Position numbers and translations under genes: made by a program. A stretch of DNA of 7,137 bases. It comes from Psychrilyobacter sp. Its GTDB lineage: Bacteria > Fusobacteriota > Fusobacteriia > Fusobacteriales > Fusobacteriaceae. This document shows positions 1-5,735 of this stretch, in pieces (position 1 is the stretch's first letter; the number at the start of each line of letters is the position of its first letter). The notes below the pieces were generated by a model. The model was not told where the DNA came from. It did not search any database and saw only the letters and a program-made list of their open reading frames with translations. Location of the stretch: assembly GCA_023145315.1 (NCBI GenBank), contig JAGLEA010000048.1:1-7137 (forward strand). The letters are read 5' to 3'.

Positions 1-5
1 AGGAG
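1..5 (+). promoter_or_regulatory. Ribosome binding site of the interrupted gene
   Basis: AGGAG lies at the window edge, 11 bases before ATG 17. The spacing is slightly long but usable, and it supports ATG 17 as the real start. The promoter lies outside the window. Confidence 0.6.
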
Positions 6-16
6 TAAAGCAAAAT

Positions 17-979
17 ATGGAAAAATATTTATTTACTTTTGATAACTTATGTAAAGAATTTAAAAAATTAAACCCAGTAAAATCAAATCTTCAATGGCAT
101 TTTTTAGATTATATGGAAAAACTTGGTTACTATATCAACACTGAAAAGATTTCTAAAAAAGATTTGTATTATGTCATTCAGAATAAAGATAAATCTTTAT
201 TAAAAAATAAATGGAATAAGTATTTAACAAATTAGTTCAACTCTATAGAATTTAAAAATAAAGAGGCTAAGTATGAAATTGAATACAAAAGTAAAACTAA
301 TCAAATCCATTTAAAGAAACTTGGGAAATTAGGAAACATATATTTTGATCCTGTACTTGATTTTAATGAAGATAGAGATATAGTTAATGAAGTTTTTTTT
401 ATTGGAACTGAAATAGGTGTCAGTAGTCATTGGTGGAATGATCGTATTTCCAATGTAATCGAAGAGAATAATTTTAGAAATCAAATAAATGAAATATATG
501 AAAAAAAAGATGACTATAGATCACATTATGAAACTTTTATAAGAATTAATTGTATGAGTAAAAGTTTATACTTTATAGTTGACGGTTATGACGATATCTT
601 GGATTGTTTAGATAGAAAAAAGTCTATTAATTATTTAAACAAGTTATCAAAAGAGGAGTGTATAGAAGAAATTGGAGTATATATTGATGGAAATTCAAAA
701 ATAAATAGTACTAGGTTGGAAACTATTTTATCAAAAGATATTCAAAAAAATGATCCTAATTTAATTAGAATTATTAAAAATATTAATAAATGGGAATTTG
801 GTAGTGAAGGTTCTACAACTAGATATAATTTAATGTCTTATGCAAGACTAATTGATTATATACCTTTAAATCTAATTGAAAATAAAACCCAAAAAGAGTT
901 TAATTTAACTTTTGATAAGTTAATAGAAAGACACATTAAAGGTCTTCTTTTTATAGAAAAAAGTATTGAAAAAAATTAA
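17..979 (+). pseudogene. Unrecognised gene interrupted by one in-frame TAG (about 319 residues if read through)
   Basis: I do not recognise this protein. The reading frame starts at ATG 17, behind an AGGAG at 1-5, and runs 72 codons to a TAG at 233-235. The same frame then stays open for 106 more codons before the next ATG (554) and continues to TAA at 977-979. The stretch 236-553 contains no ATG, GTG or TTG in frame, and ATG 554 has no convincing ribosome binding site. The downstream part therefore looks like the rest of the same gene rather than a second gene. The conceptual product is soluble-looking, rich in Lys, Asn, Ile and Glu, with no signal peptide or membrane segment. It includes a patch around SSHWWND (residues about 135-141) and a Lys/Glu-rich C-terminus. 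Function is unknown. It may be a decayed accessory gene, a gene with amber readthrough, or a sequencing error. A 72-residue truncated product is the default outcome. Confidence 0.7.
233..235 (+). other. In-frame TAG (amber) codon 73 inside an otherwise open frame
   Basis: This is the only stop between ATG 17 and TAA 977-979 in this frame. The local reading is Leu-Thr-Asn, stop, Phe-Asn-Ser. One base change (for example from TAT, AAG, CAG or TTG) would explain it. I see no stem-loop immediately 3' of it that would suggest programmed readthrough, and no tRNA gene in the window. Confidence 0.75.
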
Positions 980-1000
980 TATTAGTTAAGATAGAAAACC

Positions 1001-1034
1001 TAGAAAGGACACTCAATACTGAGTGTCCTTTCTA
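1001..1034. terminator. Bidirectional intrinsic terminator between convergent genes
   Basis: A perfect 15-bp stem (1001-1015 paired with 1020-1034) encloses a 4-base ATAC loop. It lies 22 bases after the stop of the interrupted gene and 24 bases beyond the end of the MFS gene on the other strand. Read on the minus strand, the stem is followed by GGTTTT; on the plus strand it is followed by a weaker ATTTG. It probably serves both genes, and better for the minus strand. Confidence 0.85.
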
Positions 1035-1058
1035 TTTGAAATTTGATAGGATTTAAAT

Positions 1059-2174
1059 TTATTTGATTTTTATATTTTTTGTAATAAACATAAGTAGAAG
1101 TGCTATAGATGTTATACCTGAAAATACAATATAGATATAAATAGAGGAGTGTGACTCTATAATTACACCTGAAATATATTGAATAAAGATCCCACCTAAA
1201 GAACCAGCTGCCATAAATATTGTAATAGCAGTTCCTAGAATGTTTCTATCAACTATGCTTCTAACATATAAATTTGCTACAGCAAAGAATAGTCCTATTG
1301 AGGCTCCTTGAAAGAAAAATGTTCCTGTAATAATTTTTGGATTAGGAAAGAAGAAATAGATCCCCCACCTTACTACTAGAAAAAATACAGATAAAGTTAC
1401 GACAAATTCCACTCCTTTTTTAGCTATTAATTTATTTGAAATACTCATAAATGGTACTTCACTAAAGGTCATCAGAAATATCGTAGTACCAAGAAGTGCA
1501 ATCCCTCCCCCAATTTCTTTATAATATACTCCAAAATAACTATTGTTACCATTATTTGTTCCTAAAAATAATGCAGAAACTAGAATAAAAATTAAGTATT
1601 TTTTATTTGAAAATAATTTTTTTAGATCCATTTTTTCATGTGCGATTGTGTCGCTATTCTTTTCTATGGGTAACTTTAGAATAGTAATTACAGTAAGAAT
1701 TCCTAAAACAGTAGCAAGATATAAAAATGACGTTAATCCAAAAAACTCTATAACTTTTCCTGAAACTATAGCTCCTACTGCAAATCCAATAGAACCCCAT
1801 AATCTAATCTTTCCAAAAGGATGATGAGTTCTCAATGAAACTGTATCCATAAGAGGCATCTCACAAAACATAGTAATAAAATAGATAGAGTATAATATTA
1901 ATATAGATATATAATTACTCGTAAATGTCATAGAAATAAGTGATATAGAACTAAGTATAACCATTAAACTTAGAAGTTCTCTATATTTCTTGAGTCTATC
2001 ATTAAGATATCCAATAAATGGCTGAAAAATCATAGATAAAAAAGAACTACTAGCAAAAATAAGTCCTATATTTGATCCTGATATATCTAAATTCACAAAA
2101 AATTGTGAAAAATAAGGTAAACTACTCCCTAATGTAAAATAAAATAGAAAATAAAACAATATATATATACTCAT
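1059..2174 (-). CDS. MFS transporter, HcaT/LacY-like (MFS_1_like) family
   Basis: This is a polytopic inner-membrane transporter of 371 residues with about 12 hydrophobic segments. The first begins directly at the N-terminus. After the second segment, residues 51-65 carry a QPxxG then LNDR pattern, which corresponds to MFS motif A in the cytoplasmic loop. Residues 120-131 (FGKIRLWGSIGF) match the conserved segment seen in phenylpropionate permease (HcaT) and nucleoside/sugar proton symporters. A central hydrophilic loop at about residues 170-190 separates the two six-helix halves. Family members are usually 380-400 residues, so this one is compact but looks complete. AGGAG at 2183-2187 on the minus strand, 8 bases before ATG 2174, fixes the start. 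The gene is monocistronic, convergent with the left-hand gene and divergent from ychF. The substrate cannot be told from sequence; proton-coupled uptake of a sugar, nucleoside or aromatic acid is typical of the family. A drug efflux role is less likely but not excluded. Confidence 0.85.
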   Translation of the reverse strand: MSIYILFYFLFYFTLGSSLPYFSQFFVNLDISGSNIGLIFASSSFLSMIFQPFIGYLNDRLKKYRELLSLMVILSSISLISMTFTSNYISILILYSIYFITMFCEMPLMDTVSLRTHHPFGKIRLWGSIGFAVGAIVSGKVIEFFGLTSFLYLATVLGILTVITILKLPIEKNSDTIAHEKMDLKKLFSNKKYLIFILVSALFLGTNNGNNSYFGVYYKEIGGGIALLGTTIFLMTFSEVPFMSISNKLIAKKGVEFVVTLSVFFLVVRWGIYFFFPNPKIITGTFFFQGASIGLFFAVANLYVRSIVDRNILGTAITIFMAAGSLGGIFIQYISGVIIESHSSIYIYIVFSGITSIALLLMFITKNIKIK

Positions 2175-2225
2175 AAAATAACTCCTTTAAAACTCAAATT
2201 TAGCTCTGTATTAATATAATAAACA

Positions 2226-2255
2226 TTTACAATTGTATACTAATTATGTTAAAAT
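2226..2255 (+). promoter_or_regulatory. Candidate sigma-70-type promoter for ychF
   Basis: TTTACA at 2226-2231 (5 of 6 to the -35 consensus) is followed after 18 bases by TAAAAT at 2250-2255 (5 of 6 to the -10). Transcription would begin near 2262, about 40 bases before the ychF start. The -35 overlaps a 10-bp palindrome at 2228-2237. On the opposite strand a TATTAT (2221-2216) could be the -10 of the MFS gene, but I see no good partner -35 for it. Confidence 0.55.
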
Positions 2256-2302
2256 TACTAGATAAATAAGCAAGTTTCAGAAAAAATTAGGAGGCAAATA
2301 AA

Positions 2303-3400
2303 ATGATAGGAATAGGAATAGTAGGTCTTCCAAATGTAGGGAAATCAACATTATTTAATGCAATTACAAAAGCGGGAGCTGCAGAAGCTGCAAATTATCC
2401 ATTTTGTACAATAGAGCCGAATGTAGGAATGGTAACAGTACCTGACTCAAGGTTAGAAGAGTTGGCAAAGATAATCAATCCACAAAAAGTTCAACATGCT
2501 ACAGTAGAATTTACAGATATAGCAGGATTAGTAAAAGGTGCTGCTAGTGGTGAGGGATTAGGAAATAAATTCCTTACAAATATAAAAAATACTCAAGCTA
2601 TATGTCAAGTAGTAAGATGTTTTGATGATGAAAACATAATCCATGTAGATGGTTCAGTAGATCCAATCAGGGATATCGAAGTAATTAATGCAGAACTAAT
2701 TTTAGCAGATTTAGAAGCGTGTGAAAGAGCATTTGAAAAACAAGCAAAATTAATTAGATCAAAAAACAAAGAGGCAATGGCACTAGTTCCTGTACTAGAA
2801 AAATGCAAGACTCATTTAGAAAATGAAAAATTACTAAATACTTTGGAATTAACAGCAGAGGAATTAGAAACTATAAAGGGATATCAATTACTAACGGTAA
2901 AACCTATGATGTTTGCAGCTAATGTTGCAGATTCTGATATAGCTACAGGAAATAAATATGTAGAGTTAGTAAAAGAGTATGTAAAAACTCTAAATAATGC
3001 AGAAGTAGTAGTAGTTTCAGCTCAAGTTGAGTCAGAATTACAAGAGATGGATGAGGAAGATAGAGAGATGTTCTTAGAGGAATTAGGAGTTACAGAGCCT
3101 GGATTAAACAGACTTATTCGTGGTGGATATAAATTACTAGGTCTTCAAACTTACTTTACAGCAGGTGTAAAAGAGGTAAGAGCTTGGACAATAAAAGTAG
3201 GAGATACTGCTCCGAAAGCTGCTGGAGAGATCCATACAGATTTTGAAAAGGGATTTATCAGAGCTAAAGTTGTACCTTATGACGACTTTATAAAAAATAG
3301 TGGTTGGAAGGGTTCTCAAGAAGCTGGAGCTTTGGGTGTAGAAGGAAAGGACTACGTAGTAAAAGATGGAGACTTAATGGAGTTTTTATTTAACGTATAA
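2303..3400 (+). CDS. ychF: YchF/OLA1 family ribosome-associated ATPase
   Basis: YchF is an Obg-like P-loop NTPase that binds ribosomes, hydrolyses ATP rather than GTP in studied members, and is linked to translation and stress responses. It is cytoplasmic. The length of 365 residues is normal for the family. The Walker A is GLPNVGKST at residues 8-16. The G3 motif DIAG is at 72-75, followed by the family signature GLVKGAASGEGLGNKFL. A helical/coiled-coil insertion lies at roughly 130-195. The G4-position motif is NVAD at 207-210, where the family normally has NxxE. A TGS domain occupies about residues 280-365 and ends in the typical YVVKDGD...FNV. AGGAGG at 2289-2294, 8 bases before ATG 2303, sets the start. 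Of its 10 arginines, 9 use AGA or AGG. It has its own promoter-like sequence and terminator, so it is probably transcribed alone. Confidence 0.97.
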   Translation: MIGIGIVGLPNVGKSTLFNAITKAGAAEAANYPFCTIEPNVGMVTVPDSRLEELAKIINPQKVQHATVEFTDIAGLVKGAASGEGLGNKFLTNIKNTQAICQVVRCFDDENIIHVDGSVDPIRDIEVINAELILADLEACERAFEKQAKLIRSKNKEAMALVPVLEKCKTHLENEKLLNTLELTAEELETIKGYQLLTVKPMMFAANVADSDIATGNKYVELVKEYVKTLNNAEVVVVSAQVESELQEMDEEDREMFLEELGVTEPGLNRLIRGGYKLLGLQTYFTAGVKEVRAWTIKVGDTAPKAAGEIHTDFEKGFIRAKVVPYDDFIKNSGWKGSQEAGALGVEGKDYVVKDGDLMEFLFNV

Positions 3401-3408
3401 GAATATTA

Positions 3409-3437
3409 TAAAAGAGCCTTATGGCTCTTTTAATTTT
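3409..3437 (+). terminator. Intrinsic terminator of ychF
   Basis: A 10-bp stem (3409-3418 with 3423-3432) closes on a TTAT loop and has GAGCC/GGCTC at its top. It is followed by ATTTTAAT. It starts 8 bases after the ychF stop. The T-run is partly inside the stem, so some readthrough into the next gene is possible. Confidence 0.8.
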
Positions 3438-3476
3438 AATGATAAATATTTTAGAAGAAAAATAAGTGGAGGAAAT

Positions 3477-4100
3477 ATGAATATAAAAGAATTTAAATTA
3501 GGACCAATGCCGACAAATTGTTTTTTAGTATGGGAAGAAGATAAAGCTACACTATTTGACTGTGGTGGTGAAAATTTAGAAGTATTAGGAGAGTTTTTAG
3601 AAGGTAATAAATTAACTCTAGAAAAAGTGATATTTACTCATGGACATTTTGATCACATTGGTGGATTAGATAGACTAAAAGAGCTATATCCTAATATAGA
3701 GGTGTATATTGGAGAGGAAGAAAAGGAATTCCTAACTAGGGCAGAGCTTAGCTTATCTAATATGTTATCAGGGAAAGATTATAAATATATTGGTGAATAT
3801 AAAACTCTAAAAGAAGGAGATACAGTGTTTGGATTCACTGTTATAGATACTCCAGGGCATACTGCTGGAGGTAAGTGTTTTTATCACAAAGATAGTAATA
3901 TAGTGGTTGTAGGAGATACTATGTTTAGAGGAAGCTATGGACGATATGATCTACCTACGAGTAATGGTGAAGATCTATTTAAAAGTTTAAAGAAGTTGTG
4001 TGATATCTTACCAAATGAAACAAAGGTATATAATGGTCATACTCCTTATACAACTATTGGAGCCGAGAAGGAAGTTTTAACTTTTAATAACTTGATATAA
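3477..4100 (+). CDS. Metallo-beta-lactamase-fold hydrolase, glyoxalase II-like (YcbL/GloC type)
   Basis: This is a 207-residue single-domain binuclear-metal hydrolase, probably cytoplasmic because it has no signal peptide. The full metal-ligand set is visible: H55, H57, D59 and H60 in THGHFDHIGG, H128 in DTPGHTAGG, D147 in VVGDTMF and H188 in YNGHTPYT. The FRGSYGRYDLP segment after D147 is characteristic of the short YcbL/GloC group, which lacks the C-terminal helical domain of classical glyoxalase II. Known relatives hydrolyse S-lactoylglutathione or related thioesters; the physiological thiol here is unknown. GGAGG at 3468-3472 lies only 4 bases before ATG 3477, a short spacing, and there is no better in-frame start. 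I see no strong promoter in the 45 bases after the ychF terminator, so expression may depend on readthrough or a weak promoter. Confidence 0.9.
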   Translation: MNIKEFKLGPMPTNCFLVWEEDKATLFDCGGENLEVLGEFLEGNKLTLEKVIFTHGHFDHIGGLDRLKELYPNIEVYIGEEEKEFLTRAELSLSNMLSGKDYKYIGEYKTLKEGDTVFGFTVIDTPGHTAGGKCFYHKDSNIVVVGDTMFRGSYGRYDLPTSNGEDLFKSLKKLCDILPNETKVYNGHTPYTTIGAEKEVLTFNNLI

Positions 4101-4103
4101 ATA

Positions 4104-4133
4104 AAATCTTGTAGAAATAATAGAAATCTTGTA
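4104..4133 (+). repeat. Two 10-bp direct repeats at 20-bp pitch in the efp promoter
   Basis: AAATCTTGTA occurs at 4104-4113 and again at 4124-4133. The first copy covers most of the -35 element and the second runs into the -10. A 20-bp centre-to-centre spacing is about two helical turns, which would suit tandem binding of a regulator. It may equally be chance in AT-rich DNA. Confidence 0.45.
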
Positions 4134-4137
4134 TAAT
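4109..4137 (+). promoter_or_regulatory. Candidate promoter for efp
   Basis: A perfect TATAAT at 4132-4137 is preceded after 17 bases by TTGTAG at 4109-4114, which keeps the TTG core of a -35. Transcription would start near 4144, leaving about a 30-base leader with AGGGGG (4160-4165) 7 bases before the efp ATG. No terminator separates the upstream hydrolase gene, so efp may also be co-transcribed from upstream. Confidence 0.6.
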
Positions 4138-4172
4138 TTAAGAGATAATAAGAAAAATTAGGGGGATAATTA

Positions 4173-4748
4173 ATGAAACCAGCAGACAAACTAAGAGCGG
4201 GAAGTACATTTGAAGTAAAAGGAGTACCTTTCTTAATATTAAAGGCAGAGAGATTTCAATCAACTTCAGGAAAAAGACAAAGAGCACCAGAGATTACATT
4301 TAAAGTAAAGGATCTTATTAGTGGAAGAGTAAATGAAACTACTGTAAAAGCATCTGACATTATGAATGATATCATGCTAGATAAGCAATCTATGCAATTT
4401 TTATATGAAGATGATGGAGACTATAACTTCATGAATCAAGAAACATTTGATCAAATTGCATTACAAAAAGAAGATTTAGGAGACGCTGTAAACTACGTGA
4501 AAGAGGAAGTAGTTATAGATATTCTATTTTATGAAGGAAGACCAGTAGGAGTAGAATTAGAGAATCATATGGTATTTAAAGTGACTTATACTGAACCAGG
4601 ATTAAAAGGAGACACAACAGGAAAAGCTCTTAAGCCAGCGACTCTTGAAACAGGATATGAATTAATGGTTCCATTATTTATTAATATGGATGAATTAATC
4701 AGAATAGATACAAGAACAGGGAAATATGTAGAAAGAGCAAAAGGATAA
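4173..4748 (+). CDS. efp: Translation elongation factor P
   Basis: EF-P binds between the P and E sites of the ribosome and relieves stalling at consecutive prolines. The protein is 191 residues, slightly longer than the usual 185-188. Domain I (about residues 1-65, KOW-like) begins with the typical LRAGSTF and PFLILKAE segments. Domain II (about 66-128) carries EDLGDAVNYV. Domain III (about 130-191) has TYTEPGLKGDTTGKALKPA, a near-match to the EF-P signature, and ends DTRTGKYVERAKG. The tip loop that enters the peptidyl-transferase centre reads STSGKRQRAP at residues 30-39, in place of the usual PGKG-type loop. K34 and R35 are the likely tip residues. No EF-P modifying enzyme (EpmA/B, EarP, YmfI) is encoded in the window. 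The downstream motifs favour true EF-P over the EfpL/YeiP paralogue, though the loop is atypical for either. All 9 arginines are AGA, which suggests high expression. Confidence 0.95.
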   Translation: MKPADKLRAGSTFEVKGVPFLILKAERFQSTSGKRQRAPEITFKVKDLISGRVNETTVKASDIMNDIMLDKQSMQFLYEDDGDYNFMNQETFDQIALQKEDLGDAVNYVKEEVVIDILFYEGRPVGVELENHMVFKVTYTEPGLKGDTTGKALKPATLETGYELMVPLFINMDELIRIDTRTGKYVERAKG

Positions 4749-4751
4749 TAT

Positions 4752-4785
4752 AAAGCCTAGAAAATCATTGATTTTCTAGGCTTTT
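4752..4785 (+). terminator. Intrinsic terminator of efp
   Basis: A perfect 15-bp stem (4752-4766 with 4770-4784) encloses a 3-base ATT loop. It starts 4 bases after the efp stop. The stem opens AAAGCCTAG and closes CTAGGCTTT, so the T-tract forms the 3' base of the stem and ends at 4785. Confidence 0.88.
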
Positions 4786-4859
4786 AAAATAAATTATAGG
4801 AAAATGTCATGAATCGTCTTATATATATGTAGAATAGAAAATAAATTAGGAGTAGATTT

Positions 4860-5735
4860 ATGGAGAATAAAATTAAAATATGGGAAAACAAAATCAATAA
4901 AGAGCTAAAGGGTGGTGTTTTTATAGTCCACGGGATGGGTGAATACTCGAAACGATACGATGGAGTAGGTAACTTTTTAAGTGAAGAGGGATATAAAGTT
5001 GGGATGATTGATCTTAAAGGTCACGGCACTAATATAGAAAATTTAGAGTATTTAGGGTACGCAAACGATAACTTTGAAGTTATGATAGAAGAATTAGTTG
5101 AAGCAATAGAAATCTTCAGAAATAAACTAGGCAATAAACCTCTATTTATTTTAGGTCATAGTATGGGAAGTTTTATTACTCAAGCAATTAATGAAAGTGG
5201 TGTTAGAAGTCATGGAATAATACTATCGGGATCAGGACGACCAAGAAAAATGAGTATAAAATTTGCTTATTATTTATCGTCGTTTTTTTTAAAAATTGGA
5301 AATAAGCGAAATGCCTTTATAAATAAGTTAGCTTTTGGGCTATATAATAGAAAATTCCACGGTAGTGATGAATTTCGTTGGTTGTCTAGAGATAAGCTAA
5401 GTGTAAAAGAATATCAAAAAGATATCTTATGTGGAGTATTGCCATATACAGGATATTTTAAGGGGTTATTTCATATGATAGAGAGGTCCCTGGCTGTAGG
5501 TCAAAAGAAAAAATATAGTAAAACACCAATATATATGTTTTCAGGTGAAGAGGATCCAGTCGGTGAATATGGTCGGGGAACAATACGATTATATAATTTT
5601 TATAAAAAACTAGGTTATAAAAATGTAGAATTAAAACTTTATCAAAATGGTCGCCATGAAATGTTGCAAGAACTAAATAAAAATGAAGTACTTACAGAAT
5701 TATTAGATTGGTTAGACAGGAGAACAATAAGATGA
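4860..5735 (+). CDS. Alpha/beta hydrolase, S33 / monoglyceride lipase-like (lysophospholipase)
   Basis: This is a 291-residue serine hydrolase of the Hydrolase_4 (serine aminopeptidase S33) group, whose bacterial members are usually monoacylglycerol lipases or lysophospholipases. The oxyanion-side motif HGMGEYSKRY starts at H24, followed by DLKGHG at 51-56. The nucleophile elbow is GHSMGS, with catalytic S101. The acid is D232 in SGEEDPVG and the base is H266 in NGRHEM, so the triad is complete. A lid-like region with hydrophobic and basic residues lies at about 130-210. There is no signal peptide, so it is cytoplasmic or membrane-associated. AGGAG at 4848-4852, 7 bases before ATG 4860, sets the start. 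A TAGAAT at 4830-4835 may be the -10, but its -35 is weak. The stop codon overlaps the next gene's start (ATGA), so the two are probably translationally coupled. Seven of 16 arginines use CGN codons, unlike ychF and efp. The exact lipid substrate is not determinable. Confidence 0.88.
   Translation: MENKIKIWENKINKELKGGVFIVHGMGEYSKRYDGVGNFLSEEGYKVGMIDLKGHGTNIENLEYLGYANDNFEVMIEELVEAIEIFRNKLGNKPLFILGHSMGSFITQAINESGVRSHGIILSGSGRPRKMSIKFAYYLSSFFLKIGNKRNAFINKLAFGLYNRKFHGSDEFRWLSRDKLSVKEYQKDILCGVLPYTGYFKGLFHMIERSLAVGQKKKYSKTPIYMFSGEEDPVGEYGRGTIRLYNFYKKLGYKNVELKLYQNGRHEMLQELNKNEVLTELLDWLDRRTIR
5718..5722 (+). promoter_or_regulatory. Ribosome binding site that fixes the PLD lipoprotein start
   Basis: AGGAG inside the end of the hydrolase gene lies 9 bases before ATG 5732. 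An earlier in-frame ATG at 5708 has no such site. Starting at 5732 puts a lysine-containing n-region directly at the N-terminus and gives a proper lipoprotein signal. Confidence 0.8.

Noticed and set aside
554..979. A separate 141-residue gene starting at ATG 554
   Set aside because: There is no ribosome binding site before ATG 554, and the same frame is open upstream for 106 codons without any start codon. It is better read as the 3' part of the interrupted gene.
1543..1824. 93-codon plus-strand open frame opposite the MFS gene
   Set aside because: It lies wholly inside a well-supported membrane transporter gene on the other strand, has no ribosome binding site that I can see, and its translation resembles no known protein.
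2605..3319. Two short minus-strand open frames (2605-2808 and 3137-3319) inside ychF
   Set aside because: They are antisense to a highly conserved gene, with serine-rich low-complexity translations typical of antisense shadows.
4140..4172. Possible riboswitch or leader structure before efp
   Set aside because: The leader from the likely transcription start is only about 30 bases, with no stem-loop or recognisable aptamer.
5708..5731. Start of the PLD gene at ATG 5708
   Set aside because: That start would add eight charged residues before the signal peptide and lacks a ribosome binding site. ATG 5732 has AGGAG 9 bases upstream and overlaps the previous stop as ATGA.
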